This document shows, piece after piece, positions 34,487-45,177 of a stretch of DNA of 64,000 nucleotides. This DNA comes from Siphonodentalium dalli (lineage: Eukaryota; Mollusca; Scaphopoda; Gadilida; Siphonodentaliidae), in the NCBI GenBank assembly GCA_032622095.1, contig CP136068.1, positions 48,232,443 to 48,296,442 of the forward strand, in the 5' to 3' direction. The notes under the pieces are model-generated. The model worked only from the letters and a program-made list of their open reading frames with translations, was not told the origin of the DNA and ran no database searches. How positions within the stretch are numbered: the stretch's first letter is position 1; the number at the start of each line of letters is the position of its first letter. A program made the translations under genes and the position numbers.

Positions 34487-35395
34487 ATACTTTTATTAGT
34501 CGAGTTTTTTTCCAAAACTCGACTTATAGTTTGATGAGGGACAGTGGGCGGGCGGGCGGGCGGCGGACGGGCGGGCGGGCGACGTGTTTTGCTTATAACT
34601 CAACCGTCTATTGACGGATTAAAAAACATTTTGGTGTGTGAGTACATATCCATGCACGTAAGCTGCAGACAAAACATCGGGTTCGTCCGCACATTTATTA
34701 CAGAGTTATGGCCCTTTGCCATTTTTCACTGATTTTAGGCTCGTTAGCGCAACAACTTCAACAAACGTTATCCGATTCGATTTTTGGGATATAGGTGTCT
34801 CCCAAGAATATCTCGGACGAGTTCGAAAACCGGCCTGGTCCGATAAAATTTGATAGAGTTATGGCCCTTAATTAGTCATTGTTCACGAATTTTCAGCTTG
34901 TTAACGCGATAACTTCAACAAACGTTATCCGATTTGATTGAAATTTGGTATATAGGTGTCTCCCAAGAATATCTCGGACGAGTTCGAAAACCGGCCTGGT
35001 CCGATAAAATTTGATAGAGTTATGGCCCTTAATTAGTCATTTTTCACGAATTTTCAGCTCGTTAGCGCGATAACTTCAACAAACGTTATCCGATTTAATT
35101 GAAATTTGGTATATAGGTGTCTCCCAAGAATATCTCGGATCAGTTCGAAAACCGGACTGGTCCGATAAAATTTGATAGAGTTATGGCCCTTAATTAGTCA
35201 TTTTTCACAAATGTTCAGCTCGTTAGCGCGATAACTTCAACAAACGTTATCCGATTTGATTTAAATATGGTTTATAGGTGTCTCCCAAGAATATTTCGGT
35301 CGAGTTCGAAAACCGGCCAGGTCCGATAATTTTTTATAGAGTTATGGCCCTTAATTAGTCATTTTTCACGAATTTTCAGCTCGTTAAATTATTTC
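34487..35395. repeat. 161-bp tandem array with a GGGC-rich head
   Basis: GAGTTATGGCCCTTAATTAGTC recurs with its ATGG at 34861, 35022, 35183 and 35344, an exact period of 161, and a diverged first unit has it at 34708. Each unit contains TTCAACAAACGTTATCCGATT and TCTCCCAAGAATATCTCGG. Upstream is a hairpin (TCGAGTTTT...AAAACTCGA near 34500-34522) and a GGGC/GGAC microsatellite at 34546-34581. A G16 run at 35415-35430 follows the array. Non-coding. Confidence 0.9.
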
Positions 35396-35587
35396 TTTTT
35401 AGTTTTTTTTCACTGGGGGGGGGGGGGGGGTGGGGGGAATTACCAGATGCTAAACAACTTGTGAAATGATCTAATGATCTCTACATGATCAAAGTGTGAA
35501 TTTAAGGTATTTAATACTGACATCATGACTAAAAAAAAATTATTTGTTATATGCCTTGATCAATAAGATTGCTGCTATCATATTGAA

Positions 35588-35831
35588 TAACTCTTTCATG
35601 ACGGGAGCTGCGATGGCACAGTATGAAAGACCATGTGCCAGTGCTGTCTCATATATGTGAGTCTCGCATAGGAAGCCTCGCATATATCATAGAATGCATT
35701 GGCTCAAGTTAAATACTGTTAGGCTAATGTATTCTCTTATATATGTGAAGCACAATATGTACATGTATAAAAGAATGCACTCCCACAGGGTTTTCACAAA
35801 ATGTCAAGAAACTCCAGTCATGAAAGGGTTA
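35588..35831. mobile_element. MITE with TAACYCTTTCATGAC ends
   Basis: TAACTCTTTCATGACGGGAG at 35588-35607 is inverted as CTCCAGTCATGAAAGGGTTA at 35812-35831 (two mismatches). 244 bases, non-coding. A target duplication is not obvious. Confidence 0.75.
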
Positions 35832-35839
35832 AGTGGGAA

Positions 35840-38800
35840 GTAAAGAACTAGATACCATGATTTTGTTTAATGTATTTGACTTTAGGCTGCTAATGGCTCT
35901 CTCCACATCTGTTTTGAACTTTTCTGTGCATTTTAAAGATGTATAATCCGATTAAGCGCTCCCTCCACTGTGTAGGAATTGTTACATCGGAAGTCATTCT
36001 ATCGCCGGCATTGAGATGGTTCTTGCCTCATTTGTTACGGTTCCTGATGATAGAAAATAATCATTATTGTGACAAAATCACGCATAATTATAGATATCTT
36101 GAATATATTATACTTTCCTGAGTGTATAGAGGCTGCAGAAGTGCCGTGTTATCGAAACCTGAACTCTAGACCACAATTAACTCGGTATTAGCGAGTTAAC
36201 ACGTACATGTTATCACTGAAAATCAAGCCACGTGGATGCAATTTATTTGTTTTTCGTGGCGTATAAAATATGATACGCATTCTGAAGACAAACACTGACT
36301 ATAAAGTATACCCGTGTTATTCTTCTGTAAAATAGCTGAGAAAGTAATAATTGATAATTGGGAGCTGTGGCCTCATAATCAACACGGGTGTGTGTTACGG
36401 TTCTATTTAAAACCATTCATGGCTGTAACGGTTCTGTACATAAGATTTATTCGAACGTTTTTTGCACTTTGGTCCGAAAATCGTCTTGTGTATCTGACAT
36501 TTTAAACCAGATAATGACTGTAGCTTATGCAATTTGCATAATAGAACAGGTATATTAAGAAATAACACAATAAATACCTAATATGGGAGATTAAGTGACA
36601 TTAATAGGCAGAAATAAAATATTGAAAGTCCCAATGAGTATAGTATCATAATCATGCCCGCCTATATAAATGACCAATGGTAATATAAATCTAATCTCAG
36701 GAGTTATATTCATTTACATAATCTGAGCATTATTGAAAGATCCAGGTTTGATAATATTTCAATGCCAGCGCCATCAATTTTCCTCTCTGAAGTCCGCCTG
36801 AGGGACATTTACACATGTTTGTCGTCCCGAGACATGAATATAACTTATGAAATCACGTTCAACTGAATCATTGATAGGTTATGACATGATTGGGGTGGTG
36901 GGGGGACTTGGGGAGCCGACAGTATTGGACCAAATGGCAGATGAAGATGGATAACTCTAAAATCAAAAGGCTTTGTGATGATAATAAGGCCAAATTTCGT
37001 TTAACAACATACTGATAAATAACATGTTTCGCAGTGTTTCGGGCAATTTTATACTACAGTTGACAGTGGTTAGCATTATTTTTGGGAAATATTAATAGTC
37101 CAGCCTCCAGGCACATTAGGTTTCACTTGGGAAACTTGATTTTTCGGAGTGGTTCAAATTCTGAAGCATTTCCATCAGGCTGTATGCGAATGCAGTCACG
37201 TTTAGATCAATTAGGTCCAAATTCTTACTACATTGAGATATACACAAACAATGCTTAGTCGTGAACCATATAAGTAGAATGTATGTCCCAAAATGGCCAA
37301 AATAAAATGGAAATTACATTTTGTGCAAAATTGAATAGCTAGTCCCATAAGAGTGACAACACGCTCAAAATATGCGAGGAACAATGATTGTAAAGTATAA
37401 GAGAAACATTATATCGGGGATTTACGAATTCTCTCTAATATTATAATATATCTCACGAGAGATATATCGAAAAGCAAGGTCTCATACGATGGTTAAATCT
37501 GGACTTTTTGGGCGTAAAAATAAAACGGAAGAATAAAACAATTTTGTCTGAACTATTTATCTTGAATCGTGTGATATAGGTGTATACTAAACTGAAATTT
37601 AAAAGCACAAACTGATTCTGTGACCTTTCCCAGAAGCAGAAATATATGTGCTCATAGTGGTGTCGGTCATTGTTTCGTTTGATATATACACCATCAACTC
37701 TTTCAAAATGCACTGCTATAGAGCAGTATGAGAGACATTCATAGAGTAATGGGTAAAATGTGTCGATTATATTACTCTGTGTCTTAAATATTAGTCGTAG
37801 TTGGCTAAGATTAAGCGAATATTTCGCTTTTATCACAAGAATGCATTGTGGTATAATATGAACGCAATTTATCCAAAATATATATATACCACATAGTATC
37901 TTCAAAAAAATCTAAACTTGACCAAAATTGCCCACATACTCTGCGACAGAGACTGTCTTTATACCTGGAAATAAAATTTGGGTATATTCACAAATGTCCT
38001 GCACATATACGCAAAGGGGACTATGTTTTCTGCAACCGCATTACCGTGTGTATCCCTTCTCCATAATGTTATACATATCCGTTGGACTCACAACCATAAA
38101 TAGCAATATTGAGTCAATGGTCAACGCTGAAATAACAGCTTTAAATGCTGATCACCTGATATTTTCATGGGTGGTTTTTGTTAAGATATTTTCAAACAAC
38201 AAAATATGGGAAAATAATATTGTACATTGCGTAATAGCTTATTACAGTTGCAAGTTGCCGACTGAAGTGATCTGAACAAATTGTCTACTAAGACGCCAGT
38301 TTGGAAGCAGCACGAAAATTAGTCTTGTATAAAATGCATGATGTACTAACTATTTGATCTGTTGAGATGGAGTGCTAATTTTTTGAAGAGATGGCGGTTT
38401 CTTTGCAATATAATAAGAATTGAAACATACGTGTATGGTTTATTATCACGGACAGTGCTGAAAAATCGGGAAATGTAACTACTATTTATACCGGAAGGAT
38501 GTGCATTTAAGTTTCTGCATTACATTCAATAATTTATCATCATGCCGAATGAAACTACCATACATATGTACACTGTGTGGCGAAACATTTTTGGGCCCTC
38601 CAGATGTGTTTTAATGATTTGTGTACCTTTTAATCACTAGATTAGACAAAATAGGAGAGCAAAATACGACCAGATCGTTGACAACCAGTTTTTGGGGTAG
38701 GGTTATGTTTTTAGAAGTTGTGACAACTTATGATATGCGTCTCGCTAATTATACCTATTATACCGATGGAGTGGTGTCTGCGCAGTTATAAAAATAGAGA

Positions 38801-39145
38801 GCTTCCGTAGAGGTGTCACGATTATGGATTTTCATAATCGATAGTCAATAATCGATTAATCGTACCTAATATCAATAACAGTGGAAGTATTCTGTAATAT
38901 GGCCTATTAGTTGGTGTTGGTTAAAACTTGGCTGATGTAATTTTTTCGTTAATAATGTGCACCATAAACCACCGGTAATGACTAATGAGCACAATATATT
39001 CAATACCAGCACATTTCTCAGCGATGTCAAGGTTATAATAATTGTGAGTTCATTAGAACAAACATAGCCATTAATTTCAGTGTTATGAATAGCCAAACAT
39101 ACAAACAATATAAAAATAGGAATGCATGACGGACCGCTGGCGGTT
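35840..39145. other. 3.3-kb intergenic stretch, no gene recognised
   Basis: AT-rich. It holds a small hairpin TTAACTCG/CGAGTTAA near 36177-36201 and a fragment of the GGTACTC MITE family at 36930-37095 (GCAGATGAAGATGGATAACTC, GGTTAGCATTATTTTTGGG). The open frames 37453-37905 (-), 37928-38275 (+) and 38872-39225 (-) have no known motif, and the last runs into duplicated repeat sequence. TAGAGGTGTCACGATTATGG near 38808 looks like an hAT-type terminus, but no partner end was found. Confidence 0.5.
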
Positions 39146-39148
39146 CCT

Positions 39149-41085
39149 AAAAACAAGACAGTCAATGACTGTGTGGTCGCCCACCAGACTGCAAAGACTG
39201 ATACGACTGGGACTCTGGAGACCACAACAGTCAGAATCGTTCATAATCACTTTAAAAGAATTAGATATCTAAAGAGTTAAATCTGGAGAATTTTTTTTTG
39301 GAGTTATGTCCCTGGCCCCGCCCACATTTGATCCAGTGACCTGATTTGAACAAATCTGAACCCCAGTCACCCAAGGATCCTTCGTACCAAATATGAACCC
39401 ATATAGCCTGATGGTATTTGAGAAGAAATTGTTTTAAGAATAATATGGAGGGAAAGAGTTATGGCCCTGGCTTCGCAACTATTTCACGAAGTGAACTCAT
39501 TTGAACAAATCTGAATGTGAGTCACCTAGGGAACATCCACACCAAATATGAAACCATTCGGTCTTATCATTCTGAAGAAGATGTTTAAAAGAATTACTAT
39601 GGTGGGAAAAAGTTATGGCCCTGGCTTCGCAACTATTTGACCCAGTGACCGCATTTGAACAAATCTGAATGAGAATCACCTAGAGAACATCCACACCAAA
39701 TATGAACCCATTTCCAGAGGTTCCAGAGGAGAAGATGTTCAAAGAATTGTTGTCGGATGGATGGACGGACAGACGATGGACGGACGAGGAGTGATGACTA
39801 TTTCACCAAGTGAACTCATTTGAACAAATCTGAATGTGAGTCAACTAGGGAACATCCTCACTAAATATGAACCCATTCCGTCCAATGGAATCAGAGGAGA
39901 AGATGTTCAAAGAATTGTTGTCGGACGGATGGACGGACAGACAAGCAGTGATGACTATAGCTCCACCGGAGACTTCGTCTCAGGTGAGCTAAAAAGCACA
40001 GGTAGGGTGGCTGGTTGATAATTAAATCTCTTATCTCCACCCCTATTTGAACAAACGTGAATCCCCATCTATGAGATCCATTCATTTGGTAATTTCAGAC
40101 GGTAGATTTTAAGAGTTGAACTGAACTGATTTCCTAAAATGACGCCAAATCTGAACAAATCTAAACCCCAGTCACCGAAGGTCCCTCCATACCAAACATA
40201 AGTTAAATAGTCCAGATGGTTCTTGAGAAGAAATTGTTTTAAGAATTACTATGGAAGGAAAGAGTTATGGCCCTGACTTCTCACCTATTTGACCTGATGA
40301 ACTCATTTGAACAAATCTGAATGTGAGTCACCTGGGGAACATCCACACCAATATATATATAAACCCATTTGGTCTTTAATGTGTATCTGGAGAAGAAAAC
40401 AATTGATGGACGGGTAGAGACATAATGACAGATGGATGGATGGGAGAACAGTCTGACATAAAGACAGACAAATTCAATCCATTACACCCCCCAAGTTTTC
40501 TTTGCAAAATCAGGGTATAATGAGTTCAACTGGATACTGGTGGTTAAGAAAATAATATTCGAACAGCCAAACCTGAACATAGTGTCTGACATTTGCAGAA
40601 TGAGGTCCTCAAAGGGTGAATTTAATGATGCAATCCTGCAATGCGGGCTAGCATCACCAAATTCACCCTCTGGAAACCTCATTCTGTTTAGGCCTCAACT
40701 GCTATGGGAGACATAGCATCAGATTGAAGTTCTCCAGTTAAAGTTGGTGATGTGCACCCATTGGGCACCTCAATTATGCATTTTATATTCACAAATTAGG
40801 GGATATAGAAACTAAACAGAAGGGAAAAAGTAAGTAAAAATGTCAATTTAAGTGCCTATATACTTCCCAGAAGATAAGGCCTAAGCAGAATGAGGACCCT
40901 GGCTAGTGTATTTGGTGATGCTAGCCTGCTGTGCAGGGTAGCATAACTAAATTCACCCTTCGGGGACCTCATTCTGCAAATGCCACACACACTAAATTCA
41001 GGTTAGAGAACAATAATTTGATTTGATTTTAATAACACACACTGGCATGAGTGCTAGCTAAGCATTAGTTCACACCTGTCAGCAT
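39149..41085. repeat. Large dispersed duplication, copy 2 (partner 29429-31049)
   Basis: Same order and strand as copy 1 from GACAGTCAATGACTGTG to CTAAGCATTAGTTCACACCTGTC, with one extra 'gagttatggccctgg' unit and the same nested inverted-repeat element at about 40575-41000. By eye about 4-6% divergence in shared parts. Confidence 0.9.
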
Positions 41086-41089
41086 CCAT

Positions 41090-42930
41090 GTAAACGGTGC
41101 CCAAATATGATTTTATTACACGCTTGTTCCTAGATGTACAGCGTTATTGCTGTTCCATATTTACAAATCCGCATGGAACGTACGCATGTCGTTGACGTAA
41201 AATGAAGTACATGACGTTCGCTTCAACCATGAAACTGGAACTATTTAAATAAAAGAATCATCACACATGACAAACACGCCCTGTATGAGCCTAAATAAAC
41301 CTTCTAATCCAGCTGTCTAATCCTGTATTTTTAATGCACGGATTCTAGGACGCGAAGAGTGTAATAAACACAGAACGACACTCTTATAACTAATGTGTAG
41401 AAACGATTACACATGTAATGGGTAAACACGATTAATACACACATCAATGTGTAGTTTTACATATAACTACATGGACCAAGGGCCATTCTATACATATTGA
41501 GTAAATTGTGTTACACACAATTGTGTAAGAACGTAGAGCATGCGCATTGCGGTACTTTCATATTCATATCTTCTGCTGCATGTCGGCCATATTGTTTGAG
41601 AATTGTTTTCAGAATGCAATCTACAGAAATCTTAGACAAGGATTGTAAGTTCAGAATTTTGATTTGTGGGTATAGTATTAATAATATATCAGGATTTATT
41701 TGTTAAAACTTTCATGGCGATTACTGCTCTTAGTCTCTTGTTATTATTGTTGTAATAATACTAATATTATGCAATCATGCCACAACCCTAGTTTGTTCAT
41801 TTAAAACAAAAACTCACGCAGTACAGAACAAATTACTACATACTAGTACCACTACATGTATGCGCCATGAAAGTTTTAACATATAAATCTGCATACATGT
41901 ATATCTTTAAATGCGACAGAGAAGATTGTTTGATCGAAAGCATTTGAATTACGTCACAAGACTCGACTTGATGCTGGCTAATATATATATTATATGTTCC
42001 CTAAATGGAATAAAATTTAAACATAAGTTCAAATTAAACAGTCATGCATAGATGGGTTCATGTTTGCTGGGTACATGTATGTTAAACTACTAATCGGGCA
42101 TCGATAGGCACAAGTGCATAATAGCTGCTAGCACCTAACCAGGATGGACCTGACTACAAGCATACTAGGAACAAGACAAGACGGCTGTCAATCAAGACTA
42201 AATAGCACCAACAGGGCCTTTTTTGTCAGAGTGTTCACGCGACTGTCGAAAAAAAACCAAAACGGTCGCTTAGAATAATCATAATGATAACAACACGGTG
42301 GCCCAGTCAAAATTGACACATTCCGAAACATTATTGAACACGGAGGCCGATAATTTGACAACAGTATCAACCAACAGTATCAACTATCAAGTCGATTCAA
42401 GTGAAAAATAAACATAAAAAAAAAACGGAACGTCGGTTAGGGCAGAATCATGTCGCTCGGTATTGTTTAAAACCGAAACCGAGTAGTTTTCTCGGTTTCA
42501 CTAATAATATCACTGTAACAATATTACATAAATAATTGAAATTAAGTTTACTTTGACAAATTTCCTGACAGAAAGTCCTAAACGAAATCAGGCGACATTA
42601 AAATCATGAAAGATAACTCTAAACAATAGACAATCCATGATCCGGTCAATAAATTGACACCACATTTATCCGGCCATTGTAAACTCACGACATAGTCAAC
42701 TGCCATACAACTTAAGAAGAGTCAGAATGTATACAATTAATTTCTATAGACTACTACTAGTAGTACCATCTATGATATTGTACGTATCTTTTGTATATAC
42801 ACTCATACATGTATCTCAATATCATGTGACATTTGATAAGAGAAAATAAAGCATAATCATGAGACTGTAATCATAGAATCAATATTGAACTATTTGAAGG
42901 TATATTTTGAACCTTTCCTATCTCAGTTAA
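41090..42930. other. Intergenic, no gene recognised
   Basis: No domain-bearing frame. There are several degenerate AATGTGTAG/ACACAT motifs between 41390 and 41530. Confidence 0.5.
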
Positions 42931-42939
42931 ATTAAGGGC

Positions 42940-43086
42940 ATGAGAACATGTAACTTTACACAGTCATGTCTATCCCACAGTGAATTTTTTTTTGAGAAAA
43001 ACCCCAACTTGCAATTGCACCCATCTTCTGAATTGCGAATGCACATAAGTGCCCTAACTGTGTTTCCCTCTTTGAAAGGACTGAAC
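42940..43086. mobile_element. Fragment of the CAGTCCTTCCC MITE
   Basis: GAAAAACCCCAACTTGCAATTG, CACCCATCTTCTGAATTG, GTGTTTCC and GAAAGGACTG follow the order of the right half of the MITE at 24603-24948. The left half is missing. Confidence 0.75.
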
Positions 43087-43248
43087 AGCGCCGAAGCCTA
43101 ACTACTAGGCCATCTTCTCTGGGGCCGAATTCATTTTGTGACGACTTCTCTTGTATTCAACAAGTTATACATGTATGATGTACCTAATTTCATTCAATTT
43201 CAATGTAAACATTCTTTGATTCACACCAAACAAAGCGTGGTATCTGGA

Positions 43249-44178
43249 GAAGTCGGCCCCACGTGAAGTCGGCCCCATGTGAAGACGGTCCAATGCGAAG
43301 TCGGCCAATTAATTATAAGGGATTAAATCGGCTTAATTTGATTGAGATAATGTTTATTTTGTCTAATTGTGAGGTCCCTAACTTAAATTTGGTTGTGTTG
43401 TAGCGTTTGTGAAGTCAGCAATGTTTTCTTACCCGGTAGTTGTAATAACAAAATGATTGTCACTTTAATATTGGCAGTCACTGACAGCGGCTCTGTTATA
43501 AAATATGATAGTTGCCGACCTACAATGAAAGAAAGCGATAAGTACTGTTTGATTGCTGCTTAGCGAACGAAGCCATAATAGCCATTAGTTTATTATTTAT
43601 TCTCACTTTCGATTTATGTACGTACATGTATACTAGTATAAGGTTAGCCCAGCTATCCGATTTCCATGCGGGACAAATTTAGGGAACACATAACCTTAAA
43701 CATTATAGCAATAAAGAAATTAACACCCCAAACGACATCGAAATGGCAGTCAAATCAATATCCGCCATAATTTAGAATGACATTGACACAGCATGCCCAA
43801 AAAATAAAGCAAAATACATGGAGAGTATCACAGGAAACATTAGAATTAATTAATCTCAAACGAAAAACATGTAGACTAATGCAAAAACACCCCAGGTAAA
43901 GACATCGAATACATAACTATGTATAACAATGACAGCGATGGTGATACCAAGTTACCAACGATGACATTTGAATTTGTTAATTGAATTTGTTATTTTTATA
44001 TTTGTCATTTATCTTATTTATATTATGATATTATCAGTTTCATATTTCATATCATAAAATAAATAATGAATGATTTTAAACAATGGTTCTGTTATATATG
44101 GGGCCGGCATCTCTGGGGCTGACTTCGCGTGGGGCCGACTTCGCGTGGGGCCGACTTCGCGTGGGGCTGACTTCCGAG
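43249..44178. mobile_element. Foldback element with 16-bp satellite ends
   Basis: The left end is four 16-bp units (GAAGTCGGCCCCACGT, GAAGTCGGCCCCATGT, GAAGACGGTCCAATGC, GAAGTCGGCCAATTAA; 43249-43312). The right end is four 16-bp units in reverse complement (GGGGCTGACTTCGCGT, GGGGCCGACTTCGCGT twice, GGGGCTGACTTCCGAG; 44115-44178). The interior of about 800 bases is AT-rich and non-coding. Outside both ends a direct repeat is visible ('ctctggggccg...cgacttctcttgtattcaacaagtta' near 43116-43170 and 44238-44330), so the element sits in or is part of a larger composite. Confidence 0.85.
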
Positions 44179-44339
44179 TTAAAATGCGTTACTGATTTAG
44201 GTTGATTCACGGGCACGAATTCTCTTGTGCAGAGTTCTCTGGGGTGACTTTGGTTTGGGCCGACTTAGTAACAAATGCAACTTCGTTTTGTCCGACTTCT
44301 CTTGTAAGTTGCAATTGTATTAAACAAGTTACCTAAGTT

Positions 44340-45170
44340 CGTGGTAAATATTTGGTCTGTTCTGATCTACAAGTTTAATTTAGTAAATTTACACTAAATT
44401 ATAGTATTGTCTTGTCATGAATCGAAAATTAACCTTACGCTATACATGTAATGCAACTTAAACAAGAGTTACATGAGTCAATGATAGATACATTGCTCAC
44501 CATTCACCGATTCAGATTTTGAAAAGCATGGTCCCAACTTCAACTTGCAAGCGGAAGTGTTCGGTTTTCACATAATTGTGGAAACTGAAACGGATCTTAT
44601 TTAAAATTTTAAATGTTGAATTATAACCTGATCCTAACGAGTATAACCTTATAGAACGATGATGGGTTGATTGATTTGATATAATGATCAGATGATGAGT
44701 ACATGTACGTATTCCGCACCAACAGTTATTGGTTACAGTAACTTACACATCAGCAAAATAATGAACAAATATTGTTTTAAATACTCCCGTGTTTCATTTC
44801 CTGTGTAGTCCAAATATCTCTACGAATCGATGTTAAATCATCGAAGTGTGCCTCTGAATTCTGGAATCAATCGCAGGACCATTTTATGAGCATTCGTGTA
44901 AGAACATTTAAATTCTATCCAGCCGCCATTTTCAAAGTTAAAATTTGCATTTCAACCATTTGGCCGGGTTGAAAAGAGATCACGTGGCGTTTTCAGCCAA
45001 TCACACGAGCCGATCAGTTCTCCAACTGCCAAACACTCGTAGGATACGTACATATAACACTCCCAGAGAGACAAATAGTTCCTCGTGAGACACAAATTAA
45101 CCCTCCAAATTGCTGCCCTCCCCCCCCCAAAATTTGACCCCCTTGTGTTTAGTGTGCAGTCCCTCAGTCT
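44340..45170. other. Intergenic, no gene recognised
   Basis: No domain-bearing frame. A short C-rich tract lies near 45120-45128, just before the LINE. Confidence 0.5.
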
Positions 45171-45177
45171 AGAGTAT

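Noticed and set aside
37453-38275. 150- and 115-codon frames on opposite strands
   Set aside because: Checked for exon-like motifs, cysteine patterns and membrane topology; nothing consistent was found.
38808-38880. TAGAGGTGTCACGATTATGG followed by ATAATCGATTAATCG, resembling an hAT transposon end
   Set aside because: No matching inverted end or 8-bp target duplication was found nearby.
29429-41085. LTR retrotransposon with the two duplicated blocks as LTRs
   Set aside because: No gag, protease, RT or integrase lies between them, no primer-binding site is seen, and the blocks themselves are composites of other repeats.
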